Assembly: GCA_965242615.1 (NCBI GenBank)
Contig: CBDESR010000005.1
Location: forward strand, 868,001-932,000
Direction: 5' to 3'
Source: CBDBCU01 sp965242615
GTDB lineage: Bacteria; Chloroflexota; Dehalococcoidia; Lucifugimonadales; UBA3495
DNA: 64,000 nucleotides
Notes under the pieces: generated by a model
The model's input: only the letters and a program-made list of their open reading frames with translations
Told to the model about the DNA's origin: nothing
The model's database searches: none
Translations under genes and position numbers: made by a program
In this document: positions 41,504 to 48,670 of the stretch, piece after piece
Position numbering within the stretch: position 1 is the stretch's first letter
How the letters are laid out: every line of letters begins with the position of its first letter

Positions 41504-42268
41504 TTATTTCCCTGTAACCGACAGCTCTCCCTGTATCTGAAAGAGGGTGTAGGCTTCGGGAAAGAAAAGTCGTGCGGAAACTATTTCAGACATCGGGATT
41601 ACGATGCGGAAATCCTCATAACTCAGGCGCGTCATCTCTGCTTCCAGTGAATTCTCAATCACCTGAGAGTAATGAGTCGTGATTTCCAACTCTTGGGTGT
41701 CCTTGTTCCGATAGCCGCTGGCAACCGGAATCAAGGCGATGTCTGGCTCGCCCTGCTGGCACTTTATGCCGCTCTCCAAGGCAAAGCCGATGTATGATTT
41801 GCCGCTTCTCAGAGAAATCTCGGCAAACTCTCCTCGGAAAAATGCTTCCGTCATCAGCAGTTCTACGAAGTCGTTGTTTTCCTGGGCGGCACGGCGCGCA
41901 GCACCTTCAGAGTCATAGCACAGAATACCTACCAAGCGCAGGCTTGTCAAAGTGGCTCGGCTGAAAGGCAGGCGGTGCAAGCGGTTGAACACTGGCGGTA
42001 ACACTACTCCCAAGATGACGCTCAACACCACAGTGTCGGAGTATTCGGCCGGAAAGTAGCAATCCCACCAAACGCCCAGCTGTGGGAATTGATGATACAA
42101 GAGCAGGATAATGAAGTGGGCACCACCGAACAAAAGAGCACCGCAAAAGGCGGAACTGAAAAGGACATGGTAACCCGAATCGCGAAACACGCGATAGCGG
42201 GTGTAGTTCAGATGGGTTAGAAACCAGTACCCTCCTACAGTGGGAACCAGAAACAATCCCAAACCCAT
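41504..42268 (-). CDS. Membrane protein of unknown function (passenger of the IS relic)
   Basis: A 254-residue protein with three predicted N-terminal helices (LGLFLVPTVGGYWFL; HVLFSSAFCGALLFGGAHFIILLLY; TVVLSVILGVVLPPVF), then a soluble domain of about 150 residues with YDSEGAARRAAQENNDFVELL, ISLRSGKSYIGFALESGIK and QGEPDIALIPVASGYRNKDT. The ATG at 42268 is used since GGGAGG has 9-nt spacing to it. I do not recognise the family; similar membrane-plus-soluble proteins are sometimes found as cargo of defence or mobile elements. It follows the 57-codon gene by 39 bp on the same strand. Confidence 0.65.
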   Translation of the reverse strand: MGLGLFLVPTVGGYWFLTHLNYTRYRVFRDSGYHVLFSSAFCGALLFGGAHFIILLLYHQFPQLGVWWDCYFPAEYSDTVVLSVILGVVLPPVFNRLHRLPFSRATLTSLRLVGILCYDSEGAARRAAQENNDFVELLMTEAFFRGEFAEISLRSGKSYIGFALESGIKCQQGEPDIALIPVASGYRNKDTQELEITTHYSQVIENSLEAEMTRLSYEDFRIVIPMSEIVSARLFFPEAYTLFQIQGELSVTGK

Positions 42269-42307
42269 AGGGAACACCTCCCGACGAAGTGGCCACTGTC
42301 GGACCGC

Positions 42308-42481
42308 TTATACTCCCTTCCTTTCCTTGGCAATCATCCGGGCCGACAGCTTAGACATCTCTTGGAGCCGTTCACGGGCTTTCTTGCTCCGCAACAACTC
42401 CTCCGCTTTGACGTAGAACCCTCCGGTACGAGTTACGTACACCTTGGGGAGTTCCGGTGCGTCTTTGTTATCTTTCGGCAT
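42308..42481 (-). CDS. 57-residue basic protein (passenger of the IS relic)
   Basis: Short ORF with a perfect AGGAGG placed 7 nt before its ATG. The product is basic and helical: MPKDNKDAPELPKVYVTRTG, then GFYVKAEELLRSKKARERLQ, then EMSKLSARMIAKERKGV. Immediately upstream of the membrane protein gene, on the same strand, so probably its operon partner. No family recognised. Confidence 0.6.
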   Translation of the reverse strand: MPKDNKDAPELPKVYVTRTGGFYVKAEELLRSKKARERLQEMSKLSARMIAKERKGV

Positions 42482-42650
42482 ACTCCTCCTGGTAAGAATC
42501 TAGGTTGTCAGCGGCCAGCTCCCCCAGTTGTCAAAGAGGATTCCATTCCAAATATAAGATGAAATCTACCTATCCAGCATCTACTAGGCCGCCGGCCGGT
42601 GTCCCCGTTTCATCGGGGGCGGAAGAAGTCTCCCTTATGCCGAGTTACCC

Positions 42651-42908
42651 CTACGTCAGAAGCACATTAACTTCGGTGGGCGGGCCGCCACCGTTGCCAT
42701 TATCGGTGTTTTTACTCCTCCGACTGCGACTAGAAGACCGGTTCTCCTTACCGTTCACGGCATTATCTGCCGTGTCCCCCTCGGCCTTCCTCTGCCGCCG
42801 TCTAACACTCCTGGGGGGCTTGCGGGTTATCGGTGGCGCGAACCCCACATCCGAAGGCATATTGACACGCAGGTCTGGGCGACCGGTAAGGGTTTCCAAC
42901 CGCCCCAA
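42651..42908 (-). CDS. Doubtful basic ORF in the IS relic
   Basis: An 85-codon frame from a TTG start, product very basic and Asn/Ser/Arg-rich (RKPPRSVRRRQRKAEGDTA, SSSRSRRSKNTDNGNGGGPP). It could be a third passenger gene with a disordered product or chance. No convincing SD. Included because it is on the same strand and just upstream of the 57-codon gene. Confidence 0.25.
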   Translation of the reverse strand: MGRLETLTGRPDLRVNMPSDVGFAPPITRKPPRSVRRRQRKAEGDTADNAVNGKENRSSSRSRRSKNTDNGNGGGPPTEVNVLLT

Positions 42909-43377
42909 TGGATGAATTCCAAGTCCCCATCTTTCTTACATCCCCGACCTAGCAGGGCGGCCAATTCAAGCCGTGCAATCTTGGCTTGGGCTTCTGGAAC
43001 ATCCCCGACCTATAATTAAAGGCGATGTTGTCAAGCCAATTGGCAATTATCTGCTTTACACAACAAGGCGGGCCGGTGGGTTGACCGGCCCGCCGGTTTC
43101 TTGTCCTGCCTTGCTGGATTTTCCCAGCGAGGCAACCGCTACAGGCCGGCTAGTTGATGTACCCGATGGAACGAACCGCCAGCGGCACGGCCGGCCCATT
43201 GACGGTTCCCGATGCCCGCAATATGCCGTTTTCAATGACCGGGCATTCTTTCCAAGCAATGGCGTTATGTTCCCGGAAAAGGTGGGCTTTGTCGGGGAAG
43301 CGGGAACAAAGGGTAGCGGGTGGACGGGGAGTGTAGGGGTAGTAGGCGGGCGTAGCGGGCGTGGGCGTAGGAGGCAG
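42909..43377. other. Non-coding or decayed part of the IS relic
   Basis: About 470 bp before the transposase relic. An open frame runs through it into the transposase, but the residues before 43378 have no resemblance to transposases and mixed composition. The phrases CTTGGGCTTCTGGAACATCCCC and similar show no repeat or hairpin of note. Confidence 0.4.
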
Positions 43378-43937
43378 ATGTTCCCGGATGACGCTGCCGC
43401 TGAGGAGTGGTTTATCGCTAATCGTTGGCCCGATGGCCGTCGCTGCTCCCATTGCGCCAGCCCCAACGCCGGGCGGGAAGGCAAGCATCCTCAGATGCCC
43501 TTCCACTGCCGGGATTGCCGCAAGTTCTTTTCAGTGAAAACCGGCACGGTGATGCAGTCCTCCAAGTGGTAAAGTCCACCGATGCGCCGACTTTGCAGAA
43601 GTTTGTGGAGAGCCGCACCCGGGATATGGCGACGGTTTACACCGACGCGGCCCAGGCTTACTCGGGGCTGTCCCGGCCCCACGAAGTAGTCAAGCCCTCG
43701 GCGGGGGAGTATGTGCGGGCCATGGCGCATACCAATGGCGTGGAGTCCTTCTGGTCAATGCTGAAGCGGGGCTATATCGGGATATACCATCACTTCAGCA
43801 GCAAGCACCGGCACCGGTATGTCGGCGAGTTTGCGGGACGGCACAATCAGCGGCCCTTGGACACGCTGGCGCAGATGGTCTTGATGGCCCGGGGACTGGT
43901 CGGCAAGCGGCTGCGCTACGCCGACTTGATTGCCTGA
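43378..43937 (+). pseudogene. IS1595-family transposase, internally deleted and frameshifted
   Basis: The first part encodes the IS1595 zinc ribbon: MFPDDAAAEEWFIANRWPDG, RRCSHCASPNAG, FHCRDCRKFFSVKTGTVMQS (four Cys in two pairs). After SSK the frame meets a stop. The second part, in another frame, is the C-terminal ISXO2-like domain: VVKSTDAPTLQKFVESRTRD, VYTDAAQAYSGL (second catalytic Asp), HTNGVESFWSMLKRGYIGIY and GEFAGRHNQRPLDTLAQM. About 120 residues between them, including the first catalytic Asp region, are missing. The junction at about 43565 is therefore a deletion, and the element cannot move by itself. Confidence 0.85.
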
Positions 43938-44194
43938 CCGGATGTCGGCTGGAACGCCGGCAACCGGCCGGGCAGTTCAGCGCGGCGTGGTGTAATGAGA
44001 CAGGATAAGTGGGTCGTTCGGGAGCGAAATAACGGGAATTGGCAGGGGTGTCCCCAACCTATTCCGTTTAGGTTGGTATATAATTCCCATCAAAGTGGCA
44101 TCCTTCCTTCCCTCCAATCATAGCACAAGTTCAGGGTTCATTGCTTTAGGGTAATTTTGACGAAAATTCGTGCGAAATTGATGGCTTATGGGGC
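43938..44194. other. Intergenic stretch around the right end of the IS relic
   Basis: Holds the right terminal repeat of the IS relic (44065-44088) and then about 100 bp of AT-richer sequence (TTAGGGTAATTTTGACGAAAATT). No gene seen. Confidence 0.5.
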
Positions 44195-44224
44195 TTGACA
44201 ATTGGGATAACCGGGGGTTAGTCT
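44195..44224 (+). promoter_or_regulatory. Candidate promoter before the virion cluster
   Basis: Perfect -35 box TTGACA at 44195-44200 in GGGGCTTGACAATTGGG; the matching -10 about 17 nt later (GTTAGT) is poor. It would start an RNA running into the terminator at 44305. Confidence 0.35.
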
Positions 44225-44304
44225 GATTGCTATGGATTGCGGCCAACTCCCCATTGCCGGCCGCCGCCATCGCTGAAACCCCATAACACCGCGTCCAATC
44301 GCCC

Positions 44305-44339
44305 AGGGACTGACCCTTGCCGGGGTCAGTCCCTTTTTG
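44305..44339 (+). terminator. Strong terminator upstream of the prohead protease gene
   Basis: AGGGACTGACCC / GGGTCAGTCCCT, a perfect 12-bp stem with 6-nt loop followed by TTTTTGTTGGG. There is no intact plus-strand gene within 360 bp upstream, so it ends either a short RNA or a lost gene, or acts as an attenuator for the genes that follow. Confidence 0.82.
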
Positions 44340-44412
44340 TTGGGGGCGGCTTGTTGTAAGCGGCGCGGCCGCCGGGAAACCGGAAAAAGCTAAACATCAG
44401 GAGGCGTCAACT

Positions 44413-45174
44413 TTGCCCGAAAACTTGCTAGCCGCCGCCGGCGAAACTCCTTGGGAACGGGAGCGGCTTTTGGAATCCCTCGAGGCTTATCAGCGCGGTT
44501 TGAGCGATGCCCCCTTGCTCCGCAAGTGGCGCGGCGGGTTGCCGGCTAGTCCGACCGCGGCCGCCAACCGGCTAGCGGCCGCTGGCGGCCGGCAGTCCGT
44601 CCCCCTAGCCGCCAGCCCGGATGCCGGTTCGCCGCCGGCCGCGGCGGCTCCGGACGCCCCAATGACCTTTGTCGTCTCCACTGAGGAACCCGACCGTCAC
44701 GGCGACATTGTTGCCGCCGCCGGTTGGCAGCTGACGGCCTACCGCCAAAACCCGGTCTTTCTCTGGGCCCATGACTATACCCGCCCGGTTATCGGGCGGG
44801 CGGCGGCGGTGTGGCCGGAACCGGGTTCGCTGTTGGCGCGGATGGAGTTCGCGCCTACGGATTTTGCCCGGGAAGTGGCCGCCCTCTACCGCAGCGGCTA
44901 CCAGCAAGGCGTGTCCGTGGGGTTCAAGCCGCTGCGTTATACGGAACGCCGCCACGAACAAACCGGCGCTTTCCTCGGCATCCACTTTCTGGAGCAGGAG
45001 CTGCTGGAAATCAGCGCCGTCCCGGTGCCAGCCAACCGTCAAGCCTTGCGGCGGGCGATGGAACAAGCCCCCCGCCTCGGCGACTACTTGGCCCGCGCCG
45101 CCGCCTTTCCCGACCCGGACGGCGTATCCCCCGGCTTGGCGGAAGTTCTGGCCCAAGTCCGGGCCGGCCTTTAA
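44413..45174 (+). CDS. HK97-type prohead protease
   Basis: A 253-residue phage capsid maturation protease (S78-type). The catalytic domain begins near residue 75: MTFVVSTEEPDRHGDIVAAAGW, FLWAHDYTRPVIG (His), YQQGVSVGFKPL (Ser region) and LEQELLEISAVPVPANRQAL, the typical end. The N-terminal 75 residues are Ala/Arg-rich and resemble the extra segment seen in prophage or gene-transfer-agent versions. TTG at 44413 is chosen because AGGAGG is 8 nt upstream. It should cut the scaffold/delta domain of the capsid protein encoded next. Confidence 0.88.
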   Translation: MPENLLAAAGETPWERERLLESLEAYQRGLSDAPLLRKWRGGLPASPTAAANRLAAAGGRQSVPLAASPDAGSPPAAAAPDAPMTFVVSTEEPDRHGDIVAAAGWQLTAYRQNPVFLWAHDYTRPVIGRAAAVWPEPGSLLARMEFAPTDFAREVAALYRSGYQQGVSVGFKPLRYTERRHEQTGAFLGIHFLEQELLEISAVPVPANRQALRRAMEQAPRLGDYLARAAAFPDPDGVSPGLAEVLAQVRAGL

Positions 45175-45247
45175 CCCGGCAATCCCCGGCAATCGCAAAT
45201 CCCAAAATCCCAACCATCCCAAAACCATATTAACGGAGGAAACTTTT

Positions 45248-46582
45248 ATGACCTTAGGCGCGCAAGACCTGGAACTCATCAAACGCGAAGTGGCCGGCAT
45301 CCGCGACTTTTACCAGTCCCGCCTCGACGCGGAACTCCCCCCGCTGCAAGAGGAACTCGGCCGCCTCGCCGCTCAGTTGGGGCAAGTGCAGGAACACTGG
45401 CGGGAAGGGGAACGCCGCGCCATCCTGAACCAGTATGCCGGCGACGACCGCCCCCGCGTCCTGTTCGGCAAATACAAGGGGATGGACGCCCTGGCTATGG
45501 CTTATGTCCGCAGCGTGCTGAACGCCCAACTGCGGGAGCCGGCCGGCATCAACCCCCGGATGCTCGAGGATTGGCAGAGCAACCTGAAAGCGGCCATGGA
45601 CAGCACTACCGCCGGCTCCGGCGATGAACTGGTGGCGACCCGGGAAGCCGCCGCCCTGTGGGCGGATGTCAACCTCGAAACCCTGGTTGCGCCGCTCTTT
45701 TCCCGGGTGGATATGCCCAGCAATCCCTTTGAGATTCCCCTCCAGATGGGCGGCGTCAACTGGTATCCGGGGACGGAGAATCTGGCGGCTACCGGCACGG
45801 CGTTGGCTACGGCGCGGCAGACGCTGAATGCCTATGAACTGGTCGCCGAAGTCCCCTGGTCGCTGACCCTGGATGAGGACGCCGTTATCGCGATGGCTGA
45901 CGAAGTCCGCAATTCCCTGGTGCGGAACGCCGTCGAAGTCATCGACGATGTGCTGCTGAACGCCGACACTACTGCCCTGAACAATATCAACGCCGACGGG
46001 GCGACTATATCCACCGCCGACGCCAAAAAGGCGCAGTGGCTCCTCGGCTTTGACGGCTTGCTACACCTGCCCTTGGTGGACAACACCAGTCAAGCCAACA
46101 ACCACAACGCCGCCGTATCCGATGGGATGTTCAACGAAATCCGCGCCAAGCTCGGCAAATACGGCGTCCGTCCCTCGGAACTGGCCTATATCACCGATGT
46201 GAACACCTACATTAAGGCGTTGACGGTGGACAACTTCCGCACCCTCGACAAGCTTGGCCCCCAAGCCACCTTGCTTCGCGGCCAGTTGGGCTCCGTCGAA
46301 GGCATCCCGGTCATCGTCTCCGAGCAGATGGCGTTGGCAGACAGCGATGGCAAAGTAACCGATGCCGGCAATACCGCTAATACCGGCCGCCTGCTGATTG
46401 TCAACCGCAGTCAGTGGCGGGTCGGTTTCCGCCGGGAACTGCTCATTGAAACCACCCGGGACATCCAGAAACGGCAGAACATTATGGTGGTCAGTATGCG
46501 GTTGGCGTTTATGGAGCGCACCGGCAGCCGCAGCGCCGCTACCCATACCGCCCTGCAATACAACATCACCGGCGTAGCCTAG
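45248..46582 (+). CDS. HK97-fold major capsid protein
   Basis: A 444-residue protein. Residues 1-75 are a helical, charged scaffold-like delta domain (LELIKREVAGIRDFYQSRLD, LQEELGRLAAQLGQVQEHWR). The shell domain has IPLQMGGVNWYPGTENLAATG, AYELVAEVPWSLTLDEDAV, DDVLLNADTT, GVRPSELAYITDVNTYIKAL, GIPVIVSEQMALADSDG and LIVNRSQWRVGFRRELLIETTRD, all usual in HK97 capsids. GGAGGA precedes the ATG. With the adjacent protease it forms the head-assembly pair of a tailed virus or virus-derived particle. Confidence 0.9.
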   Translation: MTLGAQDLELIKREVAGIRDFYQSRLDAELPPLQEELGRLAAQLGQVQEHWREGERRAILNQYAGDDRPRVLFGKYKGMDALAMAYVRSVLNAQLREPAGINPRMLEDWQSNLKAAMDSTTAGSGDELVATREAAALWADVNLETLVAPLFSRVDMPSNPFEIPLQMGGVNWYPGTENLAATGTALATARQTLNAYELVAEVPWSLTLDEDAVIAMADEVRNSLVRNAVEVIDDVLLNADTTALNNINADGATISTADAKKAQWLLGFDGLLHLPLVDNTSQANNHNAAVSDGMFNEIRAKLGKYGVRPSELAYITDVNTYIKALTVDNFRTLDKLGPQATLLRGQLGSVEGIPVIVSEQMALADSDGKVTDAGNTANTGRLLIVNRSQWRVGFRRELLIETTRDIQKRQNIMVVSMRLAFMERTGSRSAATHTALQYNITGVA

Positions 46583-46672
46583 CCGCCGCACCGGGCGGCC
46601 GGGGAATAGCCCGGCCGCCCCCTTATCTGCGCCGCCCATACCGCTAACACCGCTAACCAAGGAGAAACGCCA

Positions 46673-47500
46673 ATGACCAATGCCTACTGCGACCTGGCCA
46701 CCCTGAAAGCTGAGGGCGCGCTGAATATCAGCGGCCGCGTGTATGACCGGCGGCTCTTGTCCTTGCTGGAGCAGGCGTCCCGCTGGATTGACGGCTACTG
46801 CAACCGCCCCTTTTATGTGCTGCACGAAACCCGGGAGTTTGACGGCGGCGGCAGTCCGCAAATCCCTTTGCCGGATTTGATTGCCGTAACCGCCCTGGAA
46901 ACCCGTCCGGCCGCCGCGGCGCCCCGGCAAACCTGGCCGGCGGACCGCTACCAGCTCTATCCTTACAGCGCCGCCCCGCAACAGCCTTGGGGGCGGCCCT
47001 ATACCTGGGTTGGCATTCATCCGGCGGCGCTGAGTTGGCTGCGCTTTCCCCCGGGGCCGGGCAGTGTCCGCATCAGCGGCCGTTGGGGTTTCCGCGAAGT
47101 CACCGCCGACAGTGGTACCACCCTCGCCGCCGAAAACCCCTTGCCCCCGGCCGCCATCCAATTAACCGCCGCGGCCGAGGGCAAACTAGCCGCCGGCCAA
47201 ACCTTGGCTATCGACCAGGAACAGCTCTATGTAACCGCCGTGGACGGCGTTACGGCTACAGTGATGCGCGGCGTCAACGGCACAGCGGCGGCGGACCATC
47301 CCGGCGGCGCGGCCATTGCCCTTTACGCCTACCCCGGGCCGGTAACCGAAGCCTGCCTGCAACTGGCCGCCCAACTCTGGCATCGCCGCGACCGCTTTGC
47401 CCTCCCCGGCGGCAACGGCGGCGGCAGTGAAGTTATCCCCGGCGCCGAAGTAACCAGCCTGCTGACCACCTACCGCAAACTGGCTTTGGGCGGGAGCTAG
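46673..47500 (+). CDS. Phage head-tail connector-like protein
   Basis: A 275-residue protein. The N-terminal part (YCDLATLKAEGALNISGRVY, LLSLLEQASRWIDGYCNRPF) is the gp6-type head-tail connector pattern of helices; a middle domain (GSVRISGRWGFREVTADSG) and the phrase LAIDQEQLYVTAVDGVTATVMRGVNGT are also common in such proteins of siphovirus clusters. The C-terminal AYPGPVTEACLQLAAQLWHRRDRFA helix ends the fold. It follows the capsid gene by 90 bp. Assignment is by pattern and place. Confidence 0.75.
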   Translation: MTNAYCDLATLKAEGALNISGRVYDRRLLSLLEQASRWIDGYCNRPFYVLHETREFDGGGSPQIPLPDLIAVTALETRPAAAAPRQTWPADRYQLYPYSAAPQQPWGRPYTWVGIHPAALSWLRFPPGPGSVRISGRWGFREVTADSGTTLAAENPLPPAAIQLTAAAEGKLAAGQTLAIDQEQLYVTAVDGVTATVMRGVNGTAAADHPGGAAIALYAYPGPVTEACLQLAAQLWHRRDRFALPGGNGGGSEVIPGAEVTSLLTTYRKLALGGS

Positions 47501-47549
47501 GGAAGGCGGTAAGGGGGATGGGGGGAGAGGCGGCCGTAGCGGCCGGCCG

Positions 47550-48002
47550 CTAAAGTATCAGCGCCGCCGCCAGAAATAAGACTGACCCGATGGCATAGGT
47601 GTAATACACCCCCGACCAAAAGCGGCTTTCGGGGTTGGGACTCCCGAAAAGGATCCGATACCACCGCCGCTCCTCCTCCAGAGCAGCGCACCGTTTTTCC
47701 CAATTGGCCTCTTGAGCATACCGGAACTTTGCCCAAGCCAATTCCCGTGCCGCATAGTTGGCGTCCATAGCGTGGAAATGCTGCATCTCGAGCCGCCAAA
47801 AGGCCGTTGCATCGCCCGGGTTAGTGCGGAGCAACTCGGCATGAGCCGCGTTAAAAGCCGCCCGATTGCTGGCGGCAGTACGCTCAAACTGTTCTTTAGC
47901 GGCCCGCCATTCCCCTTCGTTAGCGGCCGTCGCCCGGTTGTATTCCGCGTAAGCAGCCTCCACGCCGCGCCGCTTACCTTTGTTATTGCTCTCGGTAATC
48001 AT
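47550..48002 (-). CDS. Coiled-coil protein with C-terminal membrane helix, opposite to the virion genes
   Basis: A 150-residue protein read against the surrounding virion genes. It is helical and Ala/Arg/Glu/Asn-rich (AAYAEYNRATAANEGEWRAAKEQFERTA, ANWEKRCAALEEERRWYRIL), ending in one membrane helix (YAIGSVLFLAAALIL). Layout resembles the tail-anchored coiled-coil proteins elsewhere in the window, but sequence similarity is not clear. Function is unknown; it may be a host gene inserted in, or a small regulator of, the cluster. REP palindromes lie just outside its start. Confidence 0.6.
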   Translation of the reverse strand: MITESNNKGKRRGVEAAYAEYNRATAANEGEWRAAKEQFERTAASNRAAFNAAHAELLRTNPGDATAFWRLEMQHFHAMDANYAARELAWAKFRYAQEANWEKRCAALEEERRWYRILFGSPNPESRFWSGVYYTYAIGSVLFLAAALIL

Positions 48003-48087
48003 ACCCCCATTCTAACCCAATCACCCGCCCCATTGCAACACCCGCCAATCCCGCCACCAAAACCGGGCCATCGCCTATAACAACAGT

Positions 48088-48127
48088 CATTCCCACTCTC
48101 TCCCGTCATTCCCACGAAAGTGGGAAT
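48088..48127. repeat. REP-like palindrome inside the virion cluster
   Basis: GTCATTCCCACTCTCTCCCG followed by GTCATTCCCACGAAAGTGGGAATCC; the second unit has perfect ATTCCCAC/GTGGGAAT arms. It lies 18 bp before the tail-tube gene. Confidence 0.7.
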
Positions 48128-48144
48128 CCAGAAAGGAGCCGCCT

Positions 48145-48573
48145 ATGCCCAAATACCCCATGGCCGCCCACACCTACCTTGCCGTAGCCGACGCCGGCGG
48201 CGTTTCCCGCAACCTGTCGTCCTACCTCGCCGAAATCGAACCCCTCGGCCGCCAAACCGGGGCGGTCGAAGTTACCGCCCTCAACGACACCGCCCGCCAG
48301 TTTCAACCCGGCTTGGAATTGCCCCAGGACTTCGCCCTCTACGGCTACTTTGACGATACCCCGGTTAGCGGGCCGGATGTCGTATTGGCCGGCATCGTCG
48401 GCAAAATCAGCGCGGTCAGCTACGGCCCCGCCGGCCGTCAGCCCGGCCAGCGCAAAATCAGCGGGCAATTCCTCTGCCGCAGCTATCAGGTTTTCGGCCG
48501 CATTGACGGGCCGGTGCGTTTTACGGCGCGGTTTCGTCAAACCGGCCCGGTGGAATTAGGGGTTTGGGATTAG
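48145..48573 (+). CDS. Phage tail tube-like protein
   Basis: A 142-residue protein. ADAGGVSRNLSSYLAEIEPL, TGAVEVTALNDTARQFQPGL, LPQDFALYGYFDD and ISGQFLCRSYQVFGRIDGPV follow the pattern of siphovirus major tail proteins (N-terminal strand-loop, Asp-Thr-Ala segment, closing beta strands). AAAGGAG upstream. Place between connector and large tail protein supports the call. Confidence 0.72.
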   Translation: MPKYPMAAHTYLAVADAGGVSRNLSSYLAEIEPLGRQTGAVEVTALNDTARQFQPGLELPQDFALYGYFDDTPVSGPDVVLAGIVGKISAVSYGPAGRQPGQRKISGQFLCRSYQVFGRIDGPVRFTARFRQTGPVELGVWD

Positions 48574-48670
48574 CCCGGCGCGCCAGCAGCCGGCATCAGG
48601 AAACCCCGGCAAATCCGATTTGTCCCGGCACATTCAGCAGTCCCGGTCATTCAGCAACAAGGAGCGTACT

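Larger units (their letters stand above)
41372..44088. mobile_element. IS1595-type element relic with passenger genes
   Basis: Bounded by inverted repeats: GGGAATTATATACCTAACTA... at 41372 and, reversed, GGGAATTATATACCAACCTA... ending at 44088; 21 of the first 24 bases match. Inside are a transposase relic (43378-43937), a three-helix membrane protein gene, a small 57-codon gene and about 1 kb of decayed or non-coding DNA. No target duplication was found at the edges. IS1595-family elements with passenger genes are known, so this would fit such an element. The interior is less GC-rich than the neighbourhood in places. Confidence 0.6.

Noticed and set aside
42973..43377. N-terminal extension of the transposase relic
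   Set aside because: The open frame upstream of the zinc ribbon has no transposase-like residues and mixed composition, so I start the relic at 43378.
44771..46582. 603-codon frame fusing the protease region to the capsid
   Set aside because: The first 150 codons are an off-frame reading of the protease gene; the capsid gene begins at 45248 with its own SD.
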